NCBI GenBank assembly: GCA_942492625.1
Contig: CALOFM010000016.1
Span: 1 to 64,000 of the forward strand
Reading direction: 5' to 3'
DNA length: 64,000 nt
Source: Thiosymbion sp942492625
Lineage (GTDB): Bacteria; Pseudomonadota; Gammaproteobacteria; Chromatiales; Chromatiaceae
Below are positions 45,300 to 54,024 of this stretch, piece after piece. The translations under genes and the position numbers were made by a program. A model generated the notes under the pieces. It was not told the DNA's origin, did no database searches, and saw nothing but the letters and a program-made list of their open reading frames with translations. The stretch's first letter is position 1. Each line of letters starts with the position of its first letter.

Positions 45300-45752
45300 T
45301 CAGTCGGGAAGAAAGTCGGAGTTAAGAACATCCAGCCGGGAGAAAGGCATCGACGGAGGAAACGACTCCAGTGACAGCGCTGTCTCGGCCGCGGCGTCGC
45401 CTCTCGCATTCTCGTAGCAGGCGTCAAATACCGCATCCAGGTAGGGACCGAGACTCGGACTGTCGCTCAAGATACGCAAGATAGTACGGCGCGCATCGCG
45501 AATCGAAAGGTGCCAGCTACCGCTTCGAAGCGCCGGCTGGAACCTCCATTTCAGCAAATGCATCAACAAACGGGTCAATTGGCTCTCCAGCGCACGCCTT
45601 TCTCTGCGCCCCATTTCCTCAAGCTCCTCCGCGAGATGGGATAGATCCATCAAATGTGCTTTTCGCGCCCGCGCGAGTGCCGCCTGCCTCTCGGACCAGG
45701 CGACCAGATCAGCTTCGTATTCGTCACTGTGGGCCAGGGACTCGATGGACAT
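45300..45752 (-). CDS. DUF29 family protein
   Basis: The 150-residue protein is almost entirely helical: DEYEADLVAWSERQAALARA, then HLAEELEEMGRRERRALESQ and LLMHLLKWRFQP, the characteristic DUF29 sequence. The function of DUF29 is unknown; such genes are common in cyanobacteria and in sulfur bacteria. It stands alone between the porin and the tRNA-Gln. Confidence 0.9.
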   Translation of the reverse strand: MSIESLAHSDEYEADLVAWSERQAALARARKAHLMDLSHLAEELEEMGRRERRALESQLTRLLMHLLKWRFQPALRSGSWHLSIRDARRTILRILSDSPSLGPYLDAVFDACYENARGDAAAETALSLESFPPSMPFSRLDVLNSDFLPD

Positions 45753-45896
45753 GGCGGTAACTCGTCATGAATGCCTCAGAAAACTATACATCAGATTTGG
45801 TCGGGGGCCTCCCAACACCTGCCGGGACGACGGCTTCGAAGAGCTCCTACTCCCGCCGAGCGGCACGTCCCGAACAAAAAACTTCAGAGCCAAAAA

Positions 45897-45935
45897 CGGA
45901 GAAAGCCGGCATTCCTGCCGGCTTTCTCCGTTTTT
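45897..45935 (-). terminator. Strong bidirectional terminator after tRNA-Gln
   Basis: CGGAGAAAGCCGGC (45897-45910) and GCCGGCTTTCTCCG (45917-45930) form a perfect 14-bp stem with a 6-base loop; AAAAA precedes and TTTTT follows, so it works on both strands. It begins exactly at the tRNA 3' end. Confidence 0.9.
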
Positions 45936-46008
45936 GGCTGGGGGACTAGGATTCGAACCTAGGTTGACGGAGTCAGAGTCCGTAGTCCTGCCGCTAGACG
46001 ATCCCCCA
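45935..46008 (-). tRNA. tRNA-Gln (CTG anticodon)
   Basis: The minus strand has acceptor TGGGGGA, D arm with AGCGGCA, anticodon stem-loop ACGGA-CTCTGAC-TCCGT (anticodon CTG), T arm CTAGG-TTCGAAT-CCTAG and an encoded CCA. 74 bases. It lies between rpsI and the terminator, perhaps processed from its own short transcript. Confidence 0.95.
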
Positions 46009-46050
46009 AGAGGAGGGCCGTGGGAATAGGTCCCAGGGCCAAGGAGCCTG

Positions 46051-46440
46051 TCACCTCTTAGAGTATTGCGGCCTCTTGCGCGCCTTGTGCAGCCCGACCT
46101 TCTTGCGTTCTACCTCACGGGCGTCGCGGGTCAGGAAACCGGCCTTACGCAGGGGGCGGCGCAGCTCTTCGTCGTAGTCGACCAGCGCGCGGGCGATGCC
46201 GTGGCGAATCGCACCGGCTTGCCCGGAGGTACCACCGCCGACAACGGTCACCGCAACGTCGACGCGATCCAGCATCGAGGCCGTTTCCAAAGGCTGACGC
46301 ACAATCATGCGTGCGGTCTCGCGGCCGAAAAACCGATCCAAGGGGCGTCCATTTACGGTGATGTTGCCCGACCCGGTGGTCAAAAAGACTCGGGCGGCAG
46401 AGCTCTTGCGGCGCCCGGTTGCGTAATTGGTATCCGACAT
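46051..46440 (-). CDS. rpsI: Ribosomal protein S9
   Basis: S9 of the small ribosomal subunit; its C-terminal tail reaches the P site. 129 residues starting YATGRRKSSAARVFLTTGSG and ending KARKRPQYSKR, the universal S9 ends. It follows rplM by 17 bp in the conserved rplM-rpsI pair. Confidence 0.99.
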   Translation of the reverse strand: MSDTNYATGRRKSSAARVFLTTGSGNITVNGRPLDRFFGRETARMIVRQPLETASMLDRVDVAVTVVGGGTSGQAGAIRHGIARALVDYDEELRRPLRKAGFLTRDAREVERKKVGLHKARKRPQYSKR

Positions 46441-46457
46441 GGACTCGCTTCCTGTGC

Positions 46458-46886
46458 TCAGATTTCGAGCGGTTGGGGCTGCTGGGCCTGGTGACGATGC
46501 TCCGGGCCGGCGTAGACACGCAGCTTTTTGAACATAGCGCGGCCGAGCGGATTGCGGGGCAGCATACCCTTGACGGCATGACTGATCACCCGATCCGGCG
46601 CCTTCGCGAGCAGCTTCTCAAGGTTGGTGCTCTTGAGGTTGCCGATGAAGCCGGTATGGTGGTGGTACATCTTGTCTTGGAGCTTGTTGCCGGTCACCCG
46701 CACCTTCTCGGCATTGATGACGACGATATAGTCGCCGGTATCCACGTGAGGCGTGTACTGCGCCTTGTGCTTACCGCGCAGCCGCCGGGCCAGCTCCGAA
46801 GCGAGCCTGCCGAGGGTCTTGCCTTGCGCATCAACCAGGTACCACTCGCGGCGAACCTCCGCGGGCTTGGTGCTCACAGTCGTCAT
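46458..46886 (-). CDS. rplM: Ribosomal protein L13
   Basis: L13 of the large subunit. The 142-residue protein has WYLVDAQGKTLGRLASELAR near the N terminus and the signature HAVKGMLPRNPLGRAMFKKL. It is the first gene of rplM-rpsI. The start region (MTTVSTKPAEV) is slightly longer than in E. coli, which is not unusual. Confidence 0.99.
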   Translation of the reverse strand: MTTVSTKPAEVRREWYLVDAQGKTLGRLASELARRLRGKHKAQYTPHVDTGDYIVVINAEKVRVTGNKLQDKMYHHHTGFIGNLKSTNLEKLLAKAPDRVISHAVKGMLPRNPLGRAMFKKLRVYAGPEHRHQAQQPQPLEI

Positions 46887-47051
46887 GTCCGTTGCTCCAG
46901 GGCCTAAGGTTTTCAGTTCGGATTCGAGAAAGACCGGCGATAGTACATGATTCGCTCCGGCATGACAACCTCCTCCCGATTCGTCAGATCGCCGTCCCTT
47001 TGAAAGCCTGTCGACCGGACGGAAACGGGGCGTCGTGCGCCCGCCGACTCT

Positions 47052-47381
47052 TCAGCCGGACAAGCGCAGACGTTCGACGATGCGCCCCCCCAGGAGGTGC
47101 TCGTTCAGGATCTCCTCCAGATCCTCTTTGTCGACGTAGGTGTACCAGGTAGCCTCGGGATAGACCACGACCACCGGCCCTTCGGCGCAACGGTCCAGGC
47201 AACCGGCCGTATTGATTCGGACGCCACCCGGCCCGGCGATTTCCAGTTCCTTGGTACGCCGCTTCAGGTAGTCGCGCATCCCTTGGGCATCGCACCCGGC
47301 ACAGCATTGGCGCCCACCATCGCGGCGGTTTGTGCAAAAGAAGACGTGATAGCGGTAGTAGGACATAGTGCGCGCGCTCAT
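47052..47381 (-). CDS. [2Fe-2S] thioredoxin-like ferredoxin
   Basis: The 109-residue protein has a thioredoxin-like [2Fe-2S] pattern: CTNRRDGGRQCCAGCDA at the front and NTAGCLDRCAEGPVVVVYPE behind, with two distal cysteines in CxxxC spacing. Such proteins act as small electron carriers, often near respiratory or iron genes. ATG 47381 has a GAAGGA site eight bases upstream. It is divergent from glcF with about 77 bp between them. Confidence 0.88.
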   Translation of the reverse strand: MSARTMSYYRYHVFFCTNRRDGGRQCCAGCDAQGMRDYLKRRTKELEIAGPGGVRINTAGCLDRCAEGPVVVVYPEATWYTYVDKEDLEEILNEHLLGGRIVERLRLSG

Positions 47382-47458
47382 TGAAACATTCCTTCAAAGG
47401 TTACCATTACAGGGCTTTGGATAAGGCGGTTTCTGTTCAGTCACATGCGACAGGCTAG

Positions 47459-48667
47459 GTGAACGACCAAGCGCTCAGAGATAGGCTCATCGCGGCCGCG
47501 GACCAGTGCGTCAAGTGCGGTTTCTGTCTCCCCCACTGCCCGACCTATCGGGTCCGGAGGGACGAAGCCGAGTCACCGCGCGGGCGGATATCGCTGATCC
47601 AAGGGCTTGCCGAGGGCCAGCTCGATCCATCCGCAAGGCTGGACGCACACCTGTCGAGCTGTCTGGAATGCCGGTCCTGTGAGGTGGCCTGCCCCTCACT
47701 GGTCAGCTTCGGCTCACTCATGGACGGTGCACGGGCACTAAGGGTCCGAGACACGGGGCCTGTGAGACTCGCGCGGAGAAAGGCGCGACTCAAGGTCTTG
47801 AGCAGCGTCTGGGGCACGGGTATGGTCGCCGCGCTCTCCCGGCTCTACCGCGTCACAGGAATGGGGCGCCTGATCGGAAACCCGGATCTCCCGGTCGGAT
47901 CGAGACTGCGGGCGGCCCACCGTCTGGCATTGCAGCTGGGACAGATCGAACGGCCACAGGTAGTCACCGCGGCGCCCCAGACCGGCGGAGAGGACCTTGC
48001 GTTGTTCCTAGGCTGCGTTGCCCGAGCGGCACAACCCGGGCTGGCGAAGGCGGCCTGCCGCGTCCTCCGGCGGCTCGGATACGGGGTTTTCCTCCCCCGC
48101 GCCCAGTGTTGCTGCGGCGCCATGCACCGCCATAACGGCTTCCCGGAAGAGGCGGATCGACTGCTTGAGCGAAACGCCGCCGCTTTCGCCGATAGGATCA
48201 CCCTCGCGACGGCCAGCGCCTGTGCGGCCGAGCTGCGCACCCACGAGAATCAGCGCGAAGCTCGGGAGATCTGCCGCTTCCTCGCAGACATCCAATGGCC
48301 ACAAGGCGCACTGCGGCCCCTGCCCGCACGGATCGCAGTGCACGAGCCCTGCTCTCACCGCAATGTCCTGCGCGACGCAGATGCCGCCTCCGACCTGTTG
48401 CGGAAGATTCCTGAAATCGAGCCCCTGCCCCTGGACGGCAACGCCTTCTGCTGCGGCGCGGCGGGCACCTATCTGCTGGACGACCCATCGATGTCTGCCA
48501 CCCTCCTTGCGCCAAAGATCGAGGAGCTGCGGCGGCTCGGTGCAGGTATCCTGGTCACCACCAACACCGGCTGCGCCTTGCACCTGGCCGCAGGCGCGCG
48601 CGAAGCCGGCCTGGACCTGGAGGTCCTGCACCCGGTGGAGCTGATCGACCGGCAGCTCGGGGATTGA
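47459..48667 (+). CDS. glcF: Glycolate oxidase iron-sulfur subunit GlcF-like
   Basis: GlcF transfers electrons from the FAD subunits of glycolate oxidase to the quinone pool. The 402-residue protein has two [4Fe-4S] motifs, CVKCGFCLPHCP (about residues 18-29) and CLECRSCEVACP (about 67-78), and then two CCG domains, with CCCGAMHRHNG and FCCGAAGTYLL. GTG 47459 is the start. glcD/glcE are not adjacent, so partner subunits must be elsewhere; lactate-type relatives cannot be excluded. Malate synthase G at 5.3 kb completes glycolate use. Confidence 0.88.
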   Translation: MNDQALRDRLIAAADQCVKCGFCLPHCPTYRVRRDEAESPRGRISLIQGLAEGQLDPSARLDAHLSSCLECRSCEVACPSLVSFGSLMDGARALRVRDTGPVRLARRKARLKVLSSVWGTGMVAALSRLYRVTGMGRLIGNPDLPVGSRLRAAHRLALQLGQIERPQVVTAAPQTGGEDLALFLGCVARAAQPGLAKAACRVLRRLGYGVFLPRAQCCCGAMHRHNGFPEEADRLLERNAAAFADRITLATASACAAELRTHENQREAREICRFLADIQWPQGALRPLPARIAVHEPCSHRNVLRDADAASDLLRKIPEIEPLPLDGNAFCCGAAGTYLLDDPSMSATLLAPKIEELRRLGAGILVTTNTGCALHLAAGAREAGLDLEVLHPVELIDRQLGD

Positions 48668-48757
48668 CCGCAACCCTTCGCCGGCCGGGTTGAACCCGGG
48701 CCACCCCGGGCGCACAATCTCGTTGGTAACCAACCGGAGAAGTCGTTTCCTTACCCC

Positions 48758-49402
48758 ATGGCAGCACGCGACTACAGCCGTCTCGACCGGACCCTGATCA
48801 ACCTCGACCAGGCGGTGCGCACCGTCTTCGGCAGGCCACAGACCACTGAACGGCCCGATCCGGCTGCAGGGATCGAGGACACCGAGCTGTCCGAAAGGGA
48901 GCGCAAGCAGGTCGCGCGCCTGATGCGGATCAACCACACGGGGGAAGTCTGCGCCCAGGCCCTTTACCAGGGCCAGGCACTGACCGCACGCCAGCCGGAG
49001 GTGCAGCGCACCATGGAACGCTCCGCCCTGGAAGAGAACGACCACCTTAGCTGGTGCGAATCCCGCATCGAGGAGCTCGGTGACCGCAAGAGCCTCCTCA
49101 ATCCCCTGTGGTACGCCGGCTCGTTCACCCTGGGAGCACTCGCAGGGCTGGCCGGTGACAAGTGGAGTCTTGGGTTCGTCGTCGAGACGGAACGCCAGGT
49201 CGAGAGCCACCTGGATGAGCACCTGGCCGTGATCCCCCGAGCGGACCGAAAGACCCGCGCGGTCCTTGAGGAGATGAAGGCGGACGAGATTCACCACGCG
49301 GACGTGGCTCGGACCGCCGGCGGCGCGCCCCTGCCGGGACCGATCAAGCTCGCCATGAGCCTAACCTCGAAGATCATGACCCGCACCGTTTACTGGATCT
49401 AG
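48758..49402 (+). CDS. coq7: Demethoxyubiquinone hydroxylase
   Basis: Coq7 inserts the last hydroxyl in ubiquinone synthesis with a di-iron centre. The 214-residue protein has the first iron-binding MRINHTGEVCAQALYQGQAL, EENDHLSWCESRIEEL and a C-terminal EMKADEIHHADVA, i.e. the paired E and ExxH ligands. It is at the start of a convergent pair with the DUF885-like gene, whose stop is only five bases away. Confidence 0.97.
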   Translation: MAARDYSRLDRTLINLDQAVRTVFGRPQTTERPDPAAGIEDTELSERERKQVARLMRINHTGEVCAQALYQGQALTARQPEVQRTMERSALEENDHLSWCESRIEELGDRKSLLNPLWYAGSFTLGALAGLAGDKWSLGFVVETERQVESHLDEHLAVIPRADRKTRAVLEEMKADEIHHADVARTAGGAPLPGPIKLAMSLTSKIMTRTVYWI

Positions 49403-49407
49403 GAGCG

Positions 49408-51021
49408 CTAAATCCCCAGCCCGCGGGCAATCTCGCTCCAGGCTTCCCCCCCGAGCTCGGCCTCGAGAATCAGCGGCAGGGGAATTCGGCCCCTGGAAAG
49501 AAGCCTGCCGTGGAAGCCGGATTCGCTCAAGCCACCGCCTTCGGTCCGCATCAGAAAATCCCGCGCTCGAGACATCGCCAGCCAGCCTAGCACCGCGGCC
49601 AACGCGTCACCGGGCCGGCGGGCCAGGTGCACCAACTCCACCGTATCGGCGCCGGCAATCCCCTCGAGCCTGGACAATGCCTCGCTGCCGGCGACGCTTC
49701 CCAGATGCAGATCCAGGTCCAGGAGTGCGCGCCGAATCGCCCACTGCCTCTGCAGCCGGGCGAAAATCCGGTCGTCCGGCTCCAGATACCCGAGCACGTC
49801 CAAGCGATCGCGCACGTACAGACGCCAGCCACCGACCAAGCTGGTACCACAGCACAAGCGGCGCGGAAGATGCCAGCCCACATCCCCGGCGGCGAAGGCC
49901 AGCAGGTGAGCGCCGCACCAAGTCCTGTCCAGGCAGCGACCGTGCAGGACCGAAAGGGGCTCGCCCTGCTCCCCGTCCTGCATGGCGCCAAGAAAAAAGG
50001 TCGCTGTCCCGGTGGCGTAATCCGGAACATAGTCGGTGCCGAAGCGCAGGGGCCGCGGGCAGGCGGGACGCTCACTGATCCTCAAAGGCACATCCGGTAT
50101 GCTGAGCAGCCCCGTATCAAGCAGAAAGCCTGCCAGGCGCTCGGCCTCGCTGCGGAAGGCATCCAACCTCCCGCCCCCGTTAACCCTATTCGCGTTCAGA
50201 TGGGCCACGGCTCCGTCCGGCTCGAGTCGCATGTGCGCGCACTGAGAGGCCAAGGCATCGTCCGCGCCAGCCAGCGCATCTTCGAGCAGGGTGCGCACCC
50301 TGTCTGGTTTCAGCTCGATGTAGTGCCTGTGCTTGAGCAGGAAACGCAGATGCTCCCCGCCGCAGCCAAGGCGTCCGGCCGCACGATTGGCGATCTCGCC
50401 GCGCAAAGAGTCGCCATAGCCCGCGAATGCATCGCAGGCGGCATCCACCAAGCGCTCGATTTCGCTCCAGCCATGACAGTGCCGCCGAAGCCAGGAACTG
50501 CCGGCGAGCTCGCGCAGATAACACCTGCCCCGCTGCGCCTCGTCCACTGCGGCGTCCACGACCTCGGGAGCGATGAGCTCGGCCATGGCACGTAGCTGAT
50601 CGAGGGCGCGCCGTAGATAGAGGGGTACTTGACGCAACAAGCCCGCCAGGGAATCCCCGACGTCCTCCGGTTGCCGCAAGGTCAACTGGAAAATCTCGCC
50701 CACGGGTAGATAGCGCAAGGGATCGCGGTGACGCCAGTCCTGCTCCAGCAGCTCCTGGTGCTCCACTCGGGCGGCGGAGAACATCAGCCGCAGATCGATA
50801 CGGCGGTCGGCATCCAGCGACCCGTAATCCAGCTCCTCCAAGGCAACGATCAGAGACTCCAGCCAGCCGCCGAGGGCAGAGACCTCATCGTCGCTCTGGG
50901 CCGGGAGCAGGCGCTCGAACCCGCTGACGCCCGCTTCTGCGGCAACGTCGGGGTGGTAGCGAAACCAAACGGAAAAAAACTCCTCGGCGACGGCGTCGAA
51001 GGCCGCATCCGCCTCAGACAT
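49408..51021 (-). CDS. DUF885-like protein lacking the metal motif
   Basis: A 537-residue alpha-helical protein. Opening (AFDAVAEEFFSVWFRYHPDV) and later WGxG-like GGWRLYVRDRLDVLGYLE blocks follow DUF885, a family of zinc carboxypeptidase-like proteins with HExxPGHH. At the expected place (around residue 355-370) the sequence is LDRTWCGAHLLAF, so the His and Glu ligands are gone. It may be a non-catalytic relative. ATG 51021 (MSEADAAF) overlaps the end of the OsmC-like gene upstream, suggesting translational coupling. Confidence 0.72.
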   Translation of the reverse strand: MSEADAAFDAVAEEFFSVWFRYHPDVAAEAGVSGFERLLPAQSDDEVSALGGWLESLIVALEELDYGSLDADRRIDLRLMFSAARVEHQELLEQDWRHRDPLRYLPVGEIFQLTLRQPEDVGDSLAGLLRQVPLYLRRALDQLRAMAELIAPEVVDAAVDEAQRGRCYLRELAGSSWLRRHCHGWSEIERLVDAACDAFAGYGDSLRGEIANRAAGRLGCGGEHLRFLLKHRHYIELKPDRVRTLLEDALAGADDALASQCAHMRLEPDGAVAHLNANRVNGGGRLDAFRSEAERLAGFLLDTGLLSIPDVPLRISERPACPRPLRFGTDYVPDYATGTATFFLGAMQDGEQGEPLSVLHGRCLDRTWCGAHLLAFAAGDVGWHLPRRLCCGTSLVGGWRLYVRDRLDVLGYLEPDDRIFARLQRQWAIRRALLDLDLHLGSVAGSEALSRLEGIAGADTVELVHLARRPGDALAAVLGWLAMSRARDFLMRTEGGGLSESGFHGRLLSRGRIPLPLILEAELGGEAWSEIARGLGI

Positions 51022-51430
51022 CGCGAATCTCGAAATCGTGGCTGATCTCGGCGTTGGCCCCGAGCATGATGGAAGCCGAGCAGTACGTCTCCGCGCTGAG
51101 CCGGATGGCGCGCTCGACCTGCTTCTCCTTGAGTCCACGCCCGCTGACGACGAAGTGGGCATGGATGCGGGTGAACACCTTCGGGTCCTCCGACGCGCGC
51201 TCCGCCTCCAGCTCGACGACGCAATCGGTCACCTCTTGGCGCGCCTTGCGCAGAATCAGCAGCACGTCGAACTGGGTGCAGCCTCCCATGCCTATGAGAA
51301 GCATTTCCATGGGGCGCACCCCCAGGTTGCGCCCACCGAAATCCGGGGGGCCATCCATGACGACGGCATGCCCGCTACCGGACTCGCCTAACATGGTCAC
51401 CCCTTCGACCCACTTGATTCGCGCCTTCAT
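51014..51430 (-). CDS. OsmC-family protein (YhfA-like)
   Basis: A 138-residue OsmC-fold protein with the conserved GMGGCTQFDVLLILRKARQ and the second Cys in LSAETYCSASIMLG. Proteins of this subgroup stand next to crp in many gammaproteobacteria, in the divergent orientation seen here. ATG 51428-51430 (MKARIKWVEG) begins the conserved region. The stop overlaps the DUF885-like start by several bases. Confidence 0.93.
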   Translation of the reverse strand: MKARIKWVEGVTMLGESGSGHAVVMDGPPDFGGRNLGVRPMEMLLIGMGGCTQFDVLLILRKARQEVTDCVVELEAERASEDPKVFTRIHAHFVVSGRGLKEKQVERAIRLSAETYCSASIMLGANAEISHDFEIRDV

Positions 51431-51796
51431 CGATCCGCTCCACCTCGATACTACACATCGCTGATGCCATCCCCGAGCCCGCGACCGGGCCTGGAGCGCC
51501 TTCCGTTTAACATCGGGCGGGGACGTCGGGTCCGCGCCACGAGGCTGCCTGGCTTGCGCGCTCAAAGCGAGGGAACGCGAGGCCGAGGCGGATTTTTCGC
51601 CCGATTGAGGTGAATAGTGGACCTATTTAACGAAATCGGGCGGAAAATCCGACCGGCATCCGCGGTCCCGCAGCAGAATAGTCGTACGTCAGACAGGCTC
51701 CCGGACCCGCGGAGCCTAACATAGTTCGACAGGGCGCAGCAGCTTGCCTAAAATCAGTCGGGCGAGGACTCACAACGCGCCACAAGAGAACCGAAA
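51431..51796. other. Divergent osmC-crp intergenic region
   Basis: A 366-bp region serving two diverging genes. It contains a 17-bp inverted repeat (51590-51650) and no recognisable gene. No perfect promoter was found on either strand. Confidence 0.5.
51590..51650. repeat. Large nested inverted repeat in the osmC-crp region
   Basis: GGATTTTTCGCCCGATT (51590-51606) and AATCGGGCGGAAAATCC (51634-51650) pair over 17 positions with one G-T. Inside the 27-base loop a second inverted repeat, AATAG-TGGAC-CTATT (51613-51627), forms a smaller hairpin. Confidence 0.65.
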
Positions 51797-52444
51797 ATGA
51801 TTGTTCCCCCGAAGCCCGACCCGGCCTGGCTTGAGGGCCTTCTCTCGAACAGCCACATCAAGAGCTATGACAAGCAGGTGGTGTTCATACGCCAATACGA
51901 TCCCGCGACCAGTCTCTATTACCTGGTCGAGGGCTCCGTCGCCGCGATCGTAGAGGACGAGGAGCAACGGGAGATTGTGCTCGACTACATCAACAAGGGG
52001 GAGTTCATCGGGGAGATGGGCCTCTTCATGCCCGAGCTGTCCCGCAGCGTCAAAGTACGGACCCGCACCCCCTGCAAGGTGGCGGAGATCACCTACACGC
52101 GACTCAACCAGCTGCTCGACTCCGAGATGCGTGAGCACGCCAAGGACCTGCTGTTCGCCGTCGGCCGCCAGCTCAGTGAGAGACTGCGCAGCACCAGTAG
52201 CAAGGTCGGCCACCTCGCCTTCCTCGACGTCACGGGCCGCATTGCCCGGACCCTGCTGGATCTTTGCTCGGAGCCGGATGCCATGACCCACCCGGACGGC
52301 ATGCAGATCCGGATCACGCGCCAGGAGATCGGTCGCATCGTGGGCTGCTCCCGGGAGATGGCTGGGCGCGTGTTGAAGAACATGGAGGAGCAGGGACTGG
52401 TCAGCGTCGCCGGCAAGACCATCGTGGTGTTCGGTACACGCTGA
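51797..52444 (+). CDS. crp: cAMP receptor protein (Crp/Vfr)
   Basis: A 215-residue cyclic-AMP-type global regulator. The cAMP-pocket segment GEFIGEMGLFMPELSRSVKV is complete (E and R-S ligands), and the C-terminal helix-turn-helix ITRQEIGRIVGCSREMAGRV followed by LVSVAGKTIVVFGTR closely resembles E. coli Crp. The divergent OsmC-like gene and convergent trpC follow the order seen around vfr in Pseudomonas. Confidence 0.96.
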   Translation: MIVPPKPDPAWLEGLLSNSHIKSYDKQVVFIRQYDPATSLYYLVEGSVAAIVEDEEQREIVLDYINKGEFIGEMGLFMPELSRSVKVRTRTPCKVAEITYTRLNQLLDSEMREHAKDLLFAVGRQLSERLRSTSSKVGHLAFLDVTGRIARTLLDLCSEPDAMTHPDGMQIRITRQEIGRIVGCSREMAGRVLKNMEEQGLVSVAGKTIVVFGTR

Positions 52445-52632
52445 GGAAGCGGCCAGGGCTTCGGGAAGAGGGCCAAGGCAATACGCCAACAGCTCGGCAA
52501 CCCTATCTGCAACAGGCCGTGCTCCAGCAGGCGGCTGGCGGCTGGCGGCGATAAAGGGTGGTCATCCTCGGCTGAGCGAGATGGTAATAGCCCTAACAAG
52601 AGGAAAAAAAATCGCTTCGAGACCGCCGCGGC

Positions 52633-53436
52633 TCAAGCCGGGCTGAACAGCGCTTTGAGCTGCATGCCCGGGTCCTCGGCGCGCATGAATGCCTCGCCGA
52701 CCAGGAACGCATGTACGCCGTGCCGGCGCATGCGGTCCACGTCGCCGCGTGTGAGGATGCCGCTCTCGGTGACGGCAATCCGGCCTCGCGGGATGAAATC
52801 CAACAACTCGATAGTGGTTTCCAGGCTGACTTCGAAGCTGCGCAGGTCCCGGTTGTTGATGCCGATCAAACGGCCGGGGACCGCCAGGGCCCGCTCCAGC
52901 TCTTCCCCGTCGTGCACCTCCACAAGCACGTCCAGTCCCAGCTCGGCGGCCAGGATACTGAGCGCACGCAGGCGATCGTCGCCCAGGCAGGCCACGATCA
53001 GCAGGATGCAATCGGCGCCCATGGCACGGGCCTCGTAGACCTGATACGGGTCTATGAGGAAGTCCTTGCGGATGACCGGCAGAGCGCAGGCGGTTCTCGC
53101 CTCGCGCAAATAGGCGTCGCTGCCCTGAAAAAAGTCCACGTCCGTGAGGACGGACAGGCAGGCGGCACCACCGCGCTCGTAGCTGGCCGCGATCTGCGCG
53201 GGGCGGAAGTCCTCCCGCAGCACACCTTTGCTAGGCGATGCCTTCTTGACCTCGGCGATGACCGCCGGCAGGCCGGCTTCCAGCTTTGCCGCCAGGGCGT
53301 CGGCGAAGCCACGGACCGGCGGCGCGTCGTCAATCGCCGCCGCGAGCCGTTCCAGAGGCAAACGCTCGATGCGCGCGGCCACCTCCTCCACCTTGCGGGC
53401 CATAATCTTCTTCAGGATATCCGGCACATCGCTCAT
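52633..53436 (-). CDS. trpC: Indole-3-glycerol phosphate synthase
   Basis: TrpC closes the indole ring in tryptophan synthesis. The 267-residue barrel has IMARKVEEVAARIERLPLER, VIAEVKKASPSKGVLREDF with catalytic lysine, IRKDFLIDPYQVYEA, LIGINNRDLRSFEV and ESGILTRGDVDRM. ATG 53436 (MSDVPDILKKI) opens the conserved N terminus; a longer frame lies in repeat sequence. trpD lies upstream, separated by a small cysteine-rich gene. Confidence 0.97.
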   Translation of the reverse strand: MSDVPDILKKIMARKVEEVAARIERLPLERLAAAIDDAPPVRGFADALAAKLEAGLPAVIAEVKKASPSKGVLREDFRPAQIAASYERGGAACLSVLTDVDFFQGSDAYLREARTACALPVIRKDFLIDPYQVYEARAMGADCILLIVACLGDDRLRALSILAAELGLDVLVEVHDGEELERALAVPGRLIGINNRDLRSFEVSLETTIELLDFIPRGRIAVTESGILTRGDVDRMRRHGVHAFLVGEAFMRAEDPGMQLKALFSPA

Positions 53437-53440
53437 AGCT

Positions 53441-53480
53441 CGTTCTCGATTCGTTGCGTTCTCCGTGTCTTGGCGGTTCA
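53441..53480 (-). repeat. Dispersed intergenic repeat, copy 2
   Basis: On the minus strand TGAACCGCCAAGACACGGAG continues AACGCAACGAATCGAGAACG, nearly the same as 8195-8230. It lies just upstream of trpC. Confidence 0.55.
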
Positions 53481-53503
53481 ATTGGGTTATCTAAAAAAAA
53501 GCG

Positions 53504-53995
53504 CTACCAAAGCTTCCGCCCCGCCTTCTCGCAGTCTGACACCCAGGCCTGAAACTGTGGCGGGCCGTACCCGAATACAATCTGCTCCCCGGTGAACCCG
53601 TTCGCGTCCACCACCTGTTCGGAATACAGGAGCGGGCGGCCGTTGCGTTGCGCGAATCCCTGCAACCATTTCAGCGCCCGCGGCGGAATTCGGCGGCCTA
53701 CCGGCAACGCAAGGTCCACGGCGTATCCCTGCCAGCGGAGCTTGTTGAAAATCACCAGCACCTTGCCCTCGTTCGGCTTCATCCAGCCGGGCAAAGGGCT
53801 ACCTTCGGCTATCCATCCGCATTGGAACCGGATACATGGATCCTCCGGCCGGTTGTGGTAATCGTCACAGCCACTGCCCGTGCTGTGGGGGCAAGGATGC
53901 CCCGGATAGGCCTCATGCCCGAGCACCCGGATTCGGACCCAGCCGTCGCAACAGGCGGTGCAGGGCTGACATTCACGGATCTTCTTGCTTTTCAT
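53504..53995 (-). CDS. YkgJ-like cysteine-cluster protein
   Basis: The 163-residue protein starts CQPCTACCDGWVRIRV and continues CPHSTGSGCDDYHNRPEDPC and FQCGW, a cysteine cluster resembling the YkgJ-type (CxxC.CC...C..Y..RP..C) proteins that may bind zinc or an Fe-S cluster. The C-terminal half has no known motif. It sits between trpD and trpC on the same strand and is not part of the usual trp gene set. Confidence 0.65.
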   Translation of the reverse strand: MKSKKIRECQPCTACCDGWVRIRVLGHEAYPGHPCPHSTGSGCDDYHNRPEDPCIRFQCGWIAEGSPLPGWMKPNEGKVLVIFNKLRWQGYAVDLALPVGRRIPPRALKWLQGFAQRNGRPLLYSEQVVDANGFTGEQIVFGYGPPQFQAWVSDCEKAGRKLW

Positions 53996-54024
53996 GCGCT
54001 CAAATGACCAAGCCGAATCGGCTC

